The notes under the pieces were generated by a model, which saw only the letters and a program-made list of their open reading frames with translations, made no database searches and had not been told where the DNA came from. A stretch of 64,000 bases of DNA from Hirudinaria manillensis (Eukaryota > Annelida > Clitellata > Hirudinida > Hirudinidae). Below are positions 20,023 to 34,473 of the stretch, in pieces. Both the position numbers and the translations under genes were made by a program. How positions within the stretch are numbered: the first letter of the stretch is position 1; each line of letters opens with the position of its first letter. The DNA is taken from NCBI GenBank assembly GCA_034509925.1, contig CM067535.1, forward strand, positions 1,788,501 through 1,852,500, in the 5' to 3' direction.

Positions 20023-23000
20023 TCATCTCTTTTCAAAGCCAACATGAATTCCATTTTCGGCCTGATTAAACAGGACATACTTTTTTAGCTGGATGGGATT
20101 CTGAAAAGAGATTAAACTAAATTAGCCTAAATTAGAAAGAAAGAAATGGAACATCTGTATCAGATCTGTTATAATGTTGCTAGGATCAAAAAGGGAAGGT
20201 CTTGGAAGAAAGCATTTGATAAACAATCATTCAGAGTCAGTGTAGACATTAACATAAAATTACAATATAGTTAATTAATATATAATAATTAGTAGAGATA
20301 AAAAGTACTACGAATGGAATCACTATTACACAATAATATTTAAGGCTTATTTCACCTCAGTCTTATCAGTGGATATTACTCTGAACTTCCTCAAGATCTC
20401 AACCACAGCAGTTTTGACAGTCATCTGAGCCATCCTCATTCCTATGCAATTCCTTGAACCAGCTCCAAATGGCATGAACATGCATTGGCTTCTCTTTGAA
20501 ATGGCTTCCTTTGAAAACCTAACCAGGCATTGAATATTTCAAATAAGCCCAGGCCAAAAAGTGTGAACATATAATTGTTAACCATTTAATTTTGCATTAT
20601 TATTGTTATTATTATTGATACTAATGTTATTATTCTGCTATGTTGTTACCATAATCCAGGCTAAAGGGAGCCAAGTAAATAACCTTTCTGGATTGAATTT
20701 GTCTGGGTCAGGCCATACACTGGGGTCATGATGAAGGGCCCAGATCGGTGCTACAACACAGGTTCCCTTCTGAATGGTCATATCTCCAATTTTGACATCT
20801 GAAGTGGCTCTCCTATCAAAGCTGAGGTGGATCAAATTAATGACTTAAAAATACATTCACTCAATCGTTTTGCCTATAATCATTTGTTTTGAATTTAATC
20901 AGCCACTTAGTAAAAAGTCAAAACAAAAAGACAAAAGTGGATTTTTAAAGGCATATTGTGAAAGAATGAAATTAAGTTTTCCACAGAACGTACCGGAATG
21001 TGGGTGGATACATTCTCAATGACTCGGATAAACACATTTCCAGGTATTCCAGTCTATGCATGTTGTCATAGGTAAGAGCCTATTTAGTATCATGGGCAAT
21101 AAATACTTAATGACTTGAGTTCCGAAATAAATCGGTTTTATTTTAATTTAATCTTTAATAAATGCACTATTGACTTTCAAACCTCGTCTCCGATTTCACT
21201 CCTGATTTCATTGACCAACTTCTCTTGTTCATCCTGATGAAGAGCCAAACAGTGCAGAAAGAACGATATACTCTTCAAGGTCGTATCGTATCCGGCCAAA
21301 AGAAACAAGAGCGTCTGAGCCAATATCTCATCTTCTGTTAGACCTGTAATAAGAAATAGAAATGATCTCTCCAAGATAATTTTGATTAATACATTATATC
21401 ATAATAATAAACACAAAAAATAAATAAAATAATAAAAAGGAAATATTTTCAGAAAACAAACCCTTTTTTTCTCCATTGTCTTTTTTGTCCAAATTTTCCA
21501 AATGGGCCTTTACCATGGCATCGACAAAATCATTTCTATTCTTGTCCTGATACAAACAAGCTTATTTTGAACTTTTGTTATAATATATATAATTTCCTAT
21601 TTCAATAAAAACCAATTTAATAGTCTTAAAAGTTACTAAAGATCTCAAGAGAATGGAAAAAGTTTAACCCCTGCGCCCGCCTGTCTTTCCTGGATGATTT
21701 GGCGGGTAAAAGATTCAAAGAAACTCAGATATCCTTTTGGAAACATTGACACTCCAAATGTTTCAATGATTGGTGACAGGAATGGAAAGGTATCTTTACA
21801 AAGAAAAAAATAATTTCTAAACTTTCCCCAAAGAATTTTTTGGATTTCCTTTAGCTATAGAAATGGTGCATTGAGATGCTCAAAAGGTTGGCTAAATATG
21901 ATAAAACATGAAGGTAAAAAGACACAATGTTTACCAAGGAATACTAACACACGAGAAGCATGAGGTAGGAGTCAAAGTTGATGTTTTGGAGTTTCTTTAT
22001 CATGATAAAAAATGCATCGTTCGGATTGCTCTGAGAATCAATCTGAAGACCGAACGCTGTGCTGCAAATCACGTCGAGTGTAAAAGCTCCACAGTTTCTG
22101 AAATGGAATTACAAATGTTTCAGAATCAATTAACAATAAACAACATTGTTGTAAATTTAGGAATTATGTTTTATTTCAAATATATTCAGGACTTTCATTT
22201 TTTTATCAAGAACTATTTAAAATCCTTACATCTGAACATCTACAGATCCTTGTTTTTCTTGAGTGGCCCACAAATTTTCCACCAGTACTTTTGCACATTT
22301 TCTTATCAGAGGCAAATTCTAATAAAAATATTACATCAGAAGGACACTGATATTAAATCAGAAATATAAAATAAATAAGGAAACCTACATTTTTCAGTCT
22401 TCCAGATGAGAAGAAAGGTGTGAGCATAGATCTGGTTCTCTTCCACTCATGACCCTCAATATCCAATAAAGAATGCTTCATCCATTTTCTTAGGTACAAT
22501 TTCTAATGAGGAAATTCCAAGTTATTTTGGATCAGTGATACATACATGGACTTACCCTCCTTCCAGTGAAACTTTGGCTGTAATTGAATATAACTTCTTT
22601 AAGTAGTTCAGGGTTTTTGGTGACAATGACTGGAGTATCGAACTCAACCAGGCTGAAAATAATGTCTTTTAGTAAATCTTATGAGTTAGTCAGAGCCAAT
22701 TTAGATCATTTAATAAAAATCCACAGCATAAATCTCTTATGATAATCTCAGCCAAGTCAAATACTACTTACCCAAATGTTTCACCATGTCTTTCAAACAA
22801 TTCCAGATCAAAGGCTCCAATATGCTACATTGCAATTAAATACATAAGCAAACTACTTTATATTTAAAAAAAATATTGATCAACAACATCTTACGTCATA
22901 GTTGGCTTGATTAAGAATGTGTCCTATAAAATATTTTCCATCTTTCTCGATTGGTATGCCAAGCTTCTTTAAGACGTTGTAAGGCCATTTAGCATATCTT

Positions 23001-23141
23001 CAAAACCAAAGAGCTTTTTAAAACTTCCTAAAGCATTCTTAATTATATAAGCAGTCTTATGAGATTCCTGCCTTATTATTACCTATATACACAAGCGGCA
23101 ACGATAACAGCAGCAGCAGGAACAACGATGAATCCATTCAT
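20023..23141 (-). CDS. Cytochrome P450, CYP3-clan
   Basis: Heme-thiolate monooxygenase anchored in the ER by an N-terminal hydrophobic segment (MNGFIVVPAAAVIVAACVY). Fourteen exons on the minus strand (23141-23083, 22997-22895, 22824-22772, 22652-22556, 22502-22389, 22318-22230, 22097-21949, 21793-21669, 21546-21462, 21343-21183, 21079-20994, 20821-20684, 20518-20356, 20100-20023) join in frame to 499 residues, the normal P450 length. Motifs: helix C WKRTRSMLTPFFSSGRLK; I-helix oxygen-activation AGYDTT (308-313); K-helix ESLR (364-367); FNPERF across an exon junction; heme loop FGAGSRNCIG with the ligand Cys at 444. The SITVFPFL-like stretch (TFPFLSPIIETFGVSMFPKG) and helix spacing resemble CYP3A/CYP6-type enzymes. 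The substrate cannot be told from sequence. Confidence 0.93.
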
Positions 23142-24282
23142 GGCGATAATTTATAAAATAAAGTCGAGTGTTAAAAGCTATCTTGATTATTTCAACAGCA
23201 TTCATTCGCCAGAGATAAACACCTAAGACACGGCGCACATGTCCCAATTGTGATGAAATAGTATTCGAAATAAGATACCAGGCAATTACCGAATTATTTA
23301 CTTGCAAACTCAAGAGTTTAATAAGAATATTTATTTATTTTTTCACTTGCCTTCTATTTTTAATTATACGACAATCAATTTCTTTATGCCCATGGTTTAG
23401 CATAAAGTAAAACTGAATAATATGCATTTGTAGAAGGATTATAAAATGCCATCTTCAAACCTCTGGAGAACCTTCCTATTATAACGAAGTCTCCTGGAAA
23501 GGAAAATGGATGCGACAACCGAACGAATTTAGAGAATGTCCAGTTTCTTGACCAATCCCTAAAAGAACATGGATTGTGACACCATTATGATGAGCCACCA
23601 AGCGTTACTTTCGGGGGTCTAAAACATACTCAAGTTTTCAACATATTGCAACTCCCTGCAGTCCTATGCTTCTATTTCGACTAAATTTCTGCCATTGCCA
23701 ATGTAAAAATCCGTCTCAACAGTAAAACAAAGTTCTTTTGATTGCATTTTTTGCCATCGAACCAATTTCATTTGGAATTGAAGATAACCGCTATGAAGCA
23801 AATGATGGCAACCATGAATTAGATCGTTTTTTCCATACACCGAAGAACATGCTGACTTTCCCCAATCATAAAGATTTTTTTAAGATTTCAAAAATTCTGT
23901 TCAGTTATGACAAATCACCAATGAGAACACTAAGCTTGAAGTTCGAATTCTAAAAAAAACCCCATATCTCTACTTCATATTTAGTAAATATTTAAAACAT
24001 GATAATTGAGTTTATTCGTGATAAGTCTGTGTAAGTAACAATAAATTGTTACATCAATAAACCATGATACAAACTAGCTATAAATAATTAATAATAATCA
24101 TAATCATAACTAAAAACAATTTATCCAACTGGAGAGAATGATTGCATATCAATATAAGCTTCTATAAAGGCAATTTTAATTTAAGAATTACAAATATAGC
24201 AATAGCAGCTACTGAAAGAGATTAAAAAGTGAAATAAACATCCCATCATATAAGAGGGGATCATAGGGTCTTCGAAGAACAT
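23142..24282. other. Intergenic region between the P450 and the penta-EF-hand gene
   Basis: This is AT-rich spacer containing the P450 5' leader and the 3' UTR of the next minus-strand gene. Several open frames here show no recognisable motif. I see no gene or repeat. Confidence 0.5.
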
Positions 24283-27200
24283 TTATGAGTAGATGGCCAA
24301 CTGAACGAACTGAAAAACAACATTTAAAAAGTTAAATATGGTTAATAATTAAAGTTTAAATTTTACAAGTAATGAAGTCACGAATAAAACAATTAAATCC
24401 TCAAAAAGGCAAATAATTACATAAATGATTGTAACACAAATACAAGAATGAAGTCTGCGCACAATTAAAAATCATTTTTGAAATTTCCTACTACAAAAAC
24501 AAAATAAAAACAAAACCCACCTCGTCTCTCTCGAATTCCGTCATTCCCGAGTTCTGTGGATCTTTGCCTTGATATGTGGCTAAGCATAATTATTATAATA
24601 TTATTAAAGAACTTGTCAATTGATCAAACTAACAGGTCAATAAGTAGTACTTGGCCTAATTTTGACTTAAAATTTGTCAAACATTGCAATAACAATGGCA
24701 ATCAAATAGAAAAATTGATGACAGAGAAGTACCACTACTGCAATAATTTTCATGTTCATTTGCTACTCACTCATCATAGTCTTCAGTCTGATGTAGCAGA
24801 GTACAAAGTCATCAAATCTTATGTTCCCCTCCTTGTCAGTGTACCTCATGATCAGAGCCTGGTGAACTCTTGGGGTCACAGTGATTCCTGGAAGATATCA
24901 ACAACAATAGTAAACATATGCAGTTCATTGACAGAATGTCTGTATGAATTTCACTGCTCAAAGTAGATTTAACATGTATTTTTCTACAAAAATAAACAAA
25001 TCTGGTACAAAATTAATGGTTTTTTTCACCCATAGTTTCTAGAGCTTTTGCAAATTCCTCCTTACAGAATGCACCCGACTTGTTTGTATCGAGCATGACA
25101 AAGGCTCTCTGGCAGAAAAGAATTACATTGTCTTCATACTAACTTTGTTTATGATTGTTAATGAAAAGTCTTTCCAAAGAATTATATAAAATGGAAAAGT
25201 AAAGTACAAATAAAAACTATACTAATGCAAGATTACCTTGCACCAGGCCAGATCTGTCCACAATCTTCTAAAATCCTCAAATCCAAGTTTACCAGAAATA
25301 TCATACTGCAAATAAATCAATCATTTAATCAATTGCAATTGAAAAATCTGTAAACATTGCTTATTAAGCTTAGAGCATCTCTTCCAAAAAAGCACTTAGG
25401 ACTAGGGCTCTTAGAAGACAATTATAAAATATTATATAAGTGGAAAATATGAGCTCACATCTCTCATGGCCACGAGGCTTCTCGTCATGTCGGAACTGAA
25501 TCCGTTAAATTTGAATTCTGCAATTAAAACAATTAACATTCTATGAAAATCATTCGATCGATTTAACAACTTAAGGCAATAAGCTTTTCAAAAAACAGTG
25601 TCATTTGGAATGTTGATTGCATTTTCGGAAACCATGGCAACGAGTCACTGCCTAGAGACATCAGGGGACACGAACCGCTAAGGAAGACTTTATTGAGGAT
25701 TCCTTCCAATTCAAAAGCATCGATGGCTCCATCTGCACCTGCCAGGGTCAAAAAGTGACCCCTTCCATCATCTGGAATGACATCCTGAACAACAAGAAAA
25801 ACAGACTGAATTTAATTTAATATAATATACAAAATGATATCATATAAAAATTATAAAAAAAAATGATGTGAAATCAAACAGTGATTTGCTAACAAAAATG
25901 TCAGTTACTCAGTATTGGAACAAAATACTAAACTGTTAAACATATCAAAAAAATTAGAAAAATGGAAATTTCTGGTTTCTTTTTCTCAAAAATTGGGCAT
26001 TTTTCTAAATAATGACAGTAATTGTAACACCAAAGAGTTACTTAATTCTGCATAGCAATTAAAATGTCAGAAGATCTCACCTTGTCACACATGGCTCTGA
26101 AATATTCAATGGCATCAGTTGAACCTGTTTGATCAATCATTTATTAATCATTTCATCAGTCGCTTAAGATCAAATACAGCAAATCGGAATAAATAAAAAT
26201 ATTTTTAAAAAATAAATACATTTTAAATCAACCTTTATTTTCAAGCCCATTAAATCTCGTGCAAAATAAAATAATTCTTTGATAGAAATAAAACTGTAAA
26301 TCATTCAAACAACTTAATTCTATAAAATAAAAAAAAATAAGACAAGTTAATAAAAAGTAAATACAAAACAAATTACTAAAAAATAATAAATTAGTTCTGG
26401 TCAGGATTACATGCCTTTTCATGAGATTACTTGTTTAGCTTTATATTTGTCAATCCATTGCGATAAATAAACGATTATCCTGTTTTTCTGAAAACTCTAA
26501 TTCCAGTTAAGGCATATTCAGGTACAGTTCACTCTTGGCTAACTTTAAAGACATGCATTTATATGAATTTCTCACAAAGTCGCACATACAAACGAAAGAC
26601 TAAACATGTTCTCATCAAAACAAAAAGAAATGCTATTCATACAAATTAGTGAGAAAATGGCAAACATAAAGTAAAACATTATGGGATCATAAAACAATTT
26701 AAAATGGGGAATCTTGAAAACATTTACAATACAGCATAATAACGTCTTATTATAAAAAAAACTTTTTTAAAAATATTCTAAAAAATTTATTTTATTTGAA
26801 CCTTTGTCCTCCTTTTGAGCTGAAGTTTAAGAAGAGCCATGGATCAATATGAATATCACAAAAGATTAATCATAGCACATGGGGGAGTTTTGGAGTTTAT
26901 TTCAGACATTATTGGCCAAAAGCAAAACAACTTTACTACTGGTTACCATGAGAATTTGACAAATATTGCCATATTAAACTTATAACTTCTATGCTGTGAT
27001 AATGATTATTTTTAATAAAATAGTATTACCTGTTAAATAATTTAATAAATTTAATAAAGCCAATCGACTCACCTGATGCCACAGAGGACACAGACTGAGG
27101 TGCATAGGCCTGCTCTCCTCCTGTAAAAAATAATATAAATAATTAATTAATCAAAACTTTGTAATTAACAATCTATACTAAGAAATATAAGAAATACTTA

Positions 27201-29592
27201 AATGAAAAAATTACTATGAACAGGCAAAGACATTGATACCTCACACCAACAAGAGATTACATCATCGTCATCATCATCATCATCAATCAAATTACGTGAT
27301 CAAAGTCATTTATGAATTACTGTTGATTTATTGAAGCCATAAATCAATTAATTACTTCAAGAGAGACATTATTAATATACAAATGAATGAATAAATATGT
27401 TAAAGTGATAATAAATAAATAAACAATGTTTGTATTTATTCTGACTCGACTGATTATCGAGAAATGATTTCCAATTCTTTTTTTTTGTTTTTCTTTCATT
27501 TTGTGCAACGTAACAATTACGCGTTATTTTGACTGAAGGTGAACTTAAAAAATAATGGTGATAATTAATATGATGCACTAAAATAATAATGAAGTCCATG
27601 CAGTGAATGGCCAAGCTGTGTAGATCATCATCATCACTAGTTGTCATTATACACAGTGGCTGAATCAGCCCACTGATGCCTGGCTCAGTTCAGACCAGCT
27701 AACAGCTGATCTAAACAGACTTTACTGGGTCAACAAAACATCCTACACTCAATAACTTTGCATGTCATTTAAACAGCAAGAAAATAGTGGGCCCAAAATA
27801 CAGATCTAAAAAATTCTCTTCTCATAGAGATTTCCACATATCAATGTTGAAGGAAAAGCAGAAGAAAAAGTTATTGTTACATTCATGTAGGTAATAAGCA
27901 TAAATTTGAATATAGAATTTTAATTTCTTGTTTAAGCTGTAACTTTAAAATCAAAAGAATGGTTAGTATAGGTCAATGGTGACCAGGAAATTCTCATACC
28001 AAAAACAAAAAAATATGAAGTTCAGCAAAAGATTTTAGACAGAGAGAAACATCACTAACTCTCACAATAGCAAACAGCAATGATATGATCAAGTATGTTA
28101 ATGCTGGCAGCTTGCTCTGATTCAAGCAAAATCAAGCAAATTCCTTCCTGCAGCATTTGGAAGAACCTCTGCACAATTCCTTATCATATGGAATGTTTTA
28201 GGTATTAGATACAAGACATTTATTCATATACAGATGCCATTTGGCACAAAAATCTGTAATCATATTAACATATTGGTTAGATGGTTGAATTTAAGCTAGA
28301 AGGGCATCTGATTAAAATGTTGTAATTTGCTTGCTGCCATATCGAATACCGTCCTTACTAAATAAAAAAACAAGTCTCATTTATGGTTTTAATATCTTTA
28401 TTAGTGCCAAACAACTGTAATTGATTTTAAACAAATCATATCACTATGTAACTATCACAAGTCCAAAGCAGTGAAGGTCTAAATGAAGTTAAGTGCAATA
28501 AAATAACAATTATAATAACCAAGTGAATACAACCATTTCAACCACCATTCAATGTTTGCAAAATTTCCAATTAATTGTTCAACAAGTACTAATCTAGCAA
28601 GTTGAATATTGTGTTTTGCTATTAAAATTATCATAACAAATTTAAGTTAGACGACCTCAATAAATCACAGTAAACCAAATTTCACTGGGTGTGCAAAACA
28701 AAAATTTGACCAATAGATGCAAAGAAATTAATTTCTAAAAAAAAAAACAAAATAAAATAAAACAAAAAGTAAATCAGCCAAAAATCTGAGTCTGAGAACA
28801 TGCAATAAAATTGACATCGACAGGCAGTAACAGTTCTGATTTAGCAGGCATAGAAATCAAGTTTTGAAATCAAGTTTCTGCAGAGCTGTTTCAAATACCT
28901 GGAAAGGGGGAATATCCAGGATGAGGAGCTGAAGGAAAGACATTCGGGTGCGAGGGAAGGTAGGAGCTACCACCGGGAGGGTAAACATTTCCACCATGAG
29001 GATGGTACATGCTGCCACCTGGCGGATAAGGTCCACCCATAGCTGGTGGATAAACACTCGAACCACCTCCATGGTGGTACGGAGGATGATTTGGGTAAGG
29101 GCCTGGCAGAAAGCCAGGTTGAGACGGATGGGGTGGAAAACTTCCGGGACCAGACGGCGGATACACGGGTCCTTTCCAATTTAATAAAATAATGAAAAAG
29201 TGCAACTAAGAAATAAATGAAACTCCAGCGTTTTAGAATGGAGAGGTTTAAAAAGCAAACGTGAAATTATTCAACTCAAAACTGTTAATGAAGTACTTCA
29301 AGCCATACATTCTAAAGGCCTTTTAGAGTAAAAACCGTTACGAACTGATCATACCTGACGGGGGATATCCACCTCCTGAATATCCTCCTCCTCCTCCTCC
29401 AGATGCCCATGCCCCTGTAGGAGCAGCCCAGGCACCAGTGGGAGGGGCCCAACCCGCAGAACCACCCCAAGCATTTGAGGGTGGAGCCCAACCACCGGAC
29501 TGTCCTGCAGGAGGACCCCAACCCGGTCCGCCCCCTCCCCCGCCACCAGACGGAGGTGGAACTGCCTTACCGATTGGATAGTTGAATGACAT
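24283..29592 (-). CDS. Calpain-small-subunit-like penta-EF-hand protein
   Basis: Eleven exons (29592-29355, 29171-28899, 27120-27073, 26124-26081, 25784-25676, 25517-25459, 25305-25237, 25108-25030, 24887-24771, 24579-24521, 24309-24283) join in frame to 373 residues. The first ~185 are low-complexity Gly/Pro/Trp/Tyr-rich repeats (APPTGAW, YPPGGS types). The rest is a calpain-type penta-EF-hand domain: DAFELEGILNKVF (EF1), MRDYDISGKLGFEDFRRLW (EF2, good Ca ligands), MLDTNKSGAFCKEEF (EF3), RYTDKEGNIRFDDF (EF4), and a degenerate EF5 ending FVQLAIYS, the calpain QLTMYS-type tail. No cysteine-protease domain lies between, so the layout matches vertebrate CAPNS1 rather than a catalytic calpain. 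PEF domains dimerise and sense calcium. Sorcin- or peflin-like relatives are the alternative, but the C-terminus favours calpain. Confidence 0.85.
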
Positions 29593-32292
29593 CTCAGCTG
29601 AACAAAAATCCGTAATTAGTTTCGATCGAAATTAGGTCGAATCTAAATAAAAACTTCGACAAAATTAATCCAGAATTATATTAACAAATCATTACGGAAC
29701 TGCCAACATTCATCAGTAATACCTTCTAATGTTAACGAACAGACTATACCAGCAAATACTAGAACTTCTAGACACAAAATGTAAAGGTGCAACTAAGTGT
29801 CACTTTTCCATTAAAAAGTGTCGTTAAGTGACTAATTTAAAAATGCAAATAATTATGATTTTTCAAGAAAAAAGTTATAATAATGAAACATTTAGAGGTT
29901 TGTTTCGTTAAATAGTATTTTTTATCCGTATTATGTATTTCAGCTATTGAGTTACATTAATAATTGAAAATAAGATGTTGTAACGTTAATAAGGTTTGAT
30001 GATAATGTGTTTTTTATTTTGTAAATATTTATGTGACTGCAATTACGTTACTTAAAAATTCTAAATCAACGTTCAATCTTCCGCACCATCATAATTCAAG
30101 ATTAATCGTAATTTCAGAATCAAAATAATAATTATTATTGTTGTTATTTAAATTATAGAAAAAAAATAAACTTTAAAAAAAAACCAGCTTAGTTCAATTA
30201 GTTCACTTTTGGTTTCCAGATTTTTTCAGAGCTAAAATTATGCTTTTATGATAAGTTTCATTAAAAATCCATTTATTGCCACATCACATGTTTTAAGCAA
30301 TAGACACATCATTACATTGAAAGTTAAGAAAGCATTCTTATGATTATATGTCAATTTTTGCGACCCACGTTATTCCGAACTTCAGCCTGAAGATTGGGAA
30401 CCCCCAACTTAAAGAAATGAGCAGAGCTCATTCACTGTTAAGTTTTGGCCATTATTTCACCGAATTTGTCCGATCTCGTTCAAAATCCATCTTTGTTTGC
30501 GATAGCAAAGTTAGTAAACATCTACCAAAACACAAACAAAAGGTGAAATCATGCCAAAAAGGTGGTTGATGTGACGAAGAGGTCGTCGGATAATTTCAGG
30601 AATTTTGGAGTTGTTTGAAACATGCCGATTTGAATTCACTAACAAATATTATTAAGATATGGCCAAATGATTTCTCAAATTTGGTTACAGTGTCGATAAA
30701 ATGATTTCGACGATGTTTATTTCGTTTATAGATATTACCTCACATCTATAATTAGACAAGCTTTAACATGTTGCGTTGAATAAATTACTATTTATATGTA
30801 AACTACTTTATACAAGCACACAAATTTGTTATGATCTGTATAGGTTTAAGATTTTGCGATATATTTTGTGCGGTTCGAAATTGCTGAATAAATCAATATT
30901 TAATATCTGTTGTTACATTTTCTTTAAAAGATAGTCTTAATTAAACCAAAAGGTTGTGGTTTTAGTAGTTTGCTTTTTAAACTTGTAATTTTTAATTGAT
31001 TATTTATTATAGAACACTGATGTCTATAAATATGCATTGGGACATTTCGTATTTGGATCACAACCGACTCAAAAAAAAACAGCCATACTTTTAAAATATC
31101 TAAATCAACTTTAAATCCGATTTGATTTCAATCTGGGTATATGCATGAGGAGTCTCTGCGGCATTTTTTTGGCTTTTTCGACATGTTAGGCTACTGCTCG
31201 GCAAAAAAAATGAGTCGATAATCGTATACATCGATTATATGTTTCCAGTTATCAGCTTCTTCTTAATTATCACTAGGTTTTTTTATATATTTTTTATTGA
31301 CTTTAAAGGATAGGTGAATGCGCTTATAAAGTTTAACTGTCATTTTCGATTTTATTATTACATCATCCAGGTCGAACTACCTATCAACGAAAAGGATTCA
31401 ACATCTGCCAATAAACTTGGAAACGGTTCTCTTCAAAAACAAAAATTAGGCCATTTTTTTAAAAAACATTTTGGATAAAGCCTATAGATCATTGTTATTA
31501 GTCAAATATCGACAACTTCCTTCTTAGAGTTAAAAAAATGTAAGTAAAACGTTTTACTTTAAGAAGCTCTTTAACATTATAAACTTAATACGTTAAAAGA
31601 AAATATACTAAGTTAGAAAACTGAAAATTTCGATTTTGAGATCCCGTGATGTTGCCGATTTTTTTCCTTGTTGCTGATTAATATTCATGAAAAGTAAACC
31701 AATCCAAATTCGAGAAATTTTACATGTGACCGGAAAATGTATCATCGAAATATCGCCATCTTAGAGCGTAATAATCATAAAACAAACGATCAGGAATGAG
31801 AGCGGGGCAGGTATTCCGTTGACGTTTAGGCTGATCCTGTAGATTAATTCTGTTAATCGATTATCGCCGGGGTTATTTTTTTTCTGTTGAGCGATACTGT
31901 TTTTAGTTTGGGTCTATTTGTTTCGTATAAACAAACTATTGCCACTTATGCACAGCTTGTCCCGTGTATGTGATCTTGTTCTTTGGATATCTTTCTTTTT
32001 ATTGGTTGAAATTGGTAGCATTCGTCGGTAAAATATATGTTTTGACATATTTTTATTCACAAAGTGTCTTTTGCAGCGATAAGAAAAATTTCACGTAGTT
32101 TAAATTATCACCGCTTGAAGCCGTGTTTTCCTCAACTAGTACATCTTTTATTTATTTATATCTGCAAATTAGCGTCAGAAACTCTTATCGTCGAGAATTT
32201 TTAAAGTAAATCATTGATTTTTAGACTTTCGGAGTATGTAACTGCAAATAATTGGATATCTGTGGATTCATGTACTCTTTCATTAACTTGTC
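29593..32292. promoter_or_regulatory. Divergent intergenic region between the penta-EF-hand gene and CBP
   Basis: This 2.7-kb AT-rich region lies between two divergent start codons and must hold both promoters. An isolated 73-codon frame at 30348-30569 lacks known motifs and is not called. CBP exon 1 (ATG at 32293) lies at its right end. I see no TATA box that I would defend. Confidence 0.5.
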
Positions 32293-34424
32293 ATGGATGA
32301 ACGAGGAGAACCATATCCTAAGAGATCAAGAATAGATTCAACTGACGGTTGGAATTGATTTTCTTTCTGACGTTTATTAATAATTTCTGTATTAATTAAA
32401 TTGCAAACTTGAAGCAGATTGTCATAATGTCCCCTGCATTCAAGTTCTTGCTTAATTTCTAATTTTATAATGGAAATTAGATCACAATACGTGTAAATCT
32501 ATGTAATCTTTGAGTAAATCAATTGATCAGGTAAAATATAAAACATAGTTGGTTTTGCATTTGTGATGTAATTCTAAGAATACTTGATGTATTAACGGAT
32601 CAGAATTAAAACCACTTCCCGTTCAGCTAGAAATGTTATCGGGTCAGTGCATCACATAAATTTGTTATTTTCTCAAGAAGTTTTAGGTGCATTATAGAAG
32701 CTGACTCATTTAACACCATTACTAGAACGTCTTAGTGATCTTTGACGATTTTGTTCTTGCAGAAGCACTGAGCTTGAATTCCAACCTTCCTGATGAACTG
32801 TCACTAATCAACTGCACTCCTTCTTCGGTCAACAACTTGTTACCAGTATCGACGACCTCCGCTTACGTTAACAACGGGAACGACATCTTTGCTCCCATTT
32901 CAAATCCTTCCGTCGCCGAGAATCAAAATTCATGGATCGGCTCTCGGAAGGCCGCGGCAGAGAGAGTCCTGCCGACGGACCGCAACCCTAACGCCAACTT
33001 TCCGATGCCGAAGTCGGTCAACGTGACGGATCCGAGACTTCAGACCGACTCTCCTACGTTTCCCTTCAACGGCCCTATTCATCATCAGATGAACGCATTT
33101 TCCCCTAGTCCTACTCTAGTTGACGGCCTCGGAGGCTCGAAAGTCCAAACCATGGTCGGACTGAAGCGACCATTCAACTCTTCCGTCGTTCAGCAGTCGC
33201 AGCCCACCACTCACATGCTTCCGCTCGTGCCTCTGGCCGGGATGAATCCGGCGAGGGCGATGTCGCTCAACACTGCCAAGGATTCCGGGGGGATGTTCTC
33301 CTATTCGGTAAATTTGATTTTCGATCCTTAAATATTCATCCAATTCTAAAATTTTTGTTTTTTTAATTAAAATTTTAGTTATTTTAACATTAGTTAATGC
33401 ATTATGTTTCTATGTTTTCTGATGGATTTTTATTTGTTTTTGTAAGTACAAGAACTTATTTCTTATTGTATTTAAGCATTAAAAATGGTTTTTCTCGAAT
33501 TATTCTTATTGGTCGCCGGAAACGGACGGGATTAAAGTAATGGCGTGCATGCCTGCGTGTTTAAGCGCTCCTTAAGTTTTCAATTGAAAGTTTAGAATGT
33601 CACTTTTGTCAAATTGTTGGCTTGCATGGCAATGAATTGACTGAATGTAAAATGAATGCTTTGTGTGATATATTTTAATGGTCCTGATTTTTTTGATTCA
33701 AGTTTCATAATCTATTATTAAATAACAACTTAATCAAACATTATTTAATGCATTTGTCTCTTTTAAGAACGTCTGCCCACATCACGGCTCAATGGCAATC
33801 TTTTAGATTACTAAATTAAAAAAAACATCTGTAATTCCAGCCACTGCAGGTGGCAGCACCGAGACCATCTCCACCGAACCTGAACCTGTCCGGAGACAAC
33901 ATCATCATGAAGAAGAAGCTGATCCAAAGGCAGCTCGTGCTCCTGCTCCACGCCTTCAAGTGCCAGAGGAGGGAGCAACTGGGGACTCCGGTCGGCACGG
34001 GCTCGACTCCCGTCAAAGCGTGCAACCTGCAACAATGTCCGCTCATGAAAAACGTCTTGCAGCACATGTCCAATTGTAATGAAGGGAAGAACTGTAAAAG
34101 TAATTATGGTTACTTGTCTTTTGCTGTTCTCGTCTTTTTGTAATCGGTTCTTGTATTGTATTGTCTATGCTTTTTGCACTGCTAAGTCATCAATAAGTTA
34201 CGATGTTTGGAATGCATCGGTGGGTTGTAGTTGTCTTTGTATGCAGTATGTCACTTATGCACATAAAGTTATCGGAATGTTGTCGTCCGTGGAGGACGGA
34301 TCATATTTGATCATCAACAATTCCAGTAACTAACTTAATAATTAGCTTCAAATTTATTTGAAATAATAACCAATAGAAATTGAAATAGAAAATATGCAAC
34401 AACAACAACAACAATAACAATAAC

Positions 34425-34473
<49 letters not shown>

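Noticed and set aside
21908..22369. A 153-codon plus-strand open frame
   Set aside because: It lies antisense to P450 exons 6 and 7, and the P450 motifs on the minus strand explain the region.
30348..30569. A 73-codon open frame between the divergent genes
   Set aside because: It has no recognisable motif and no matching splice partner, and its length is compatible with chance.
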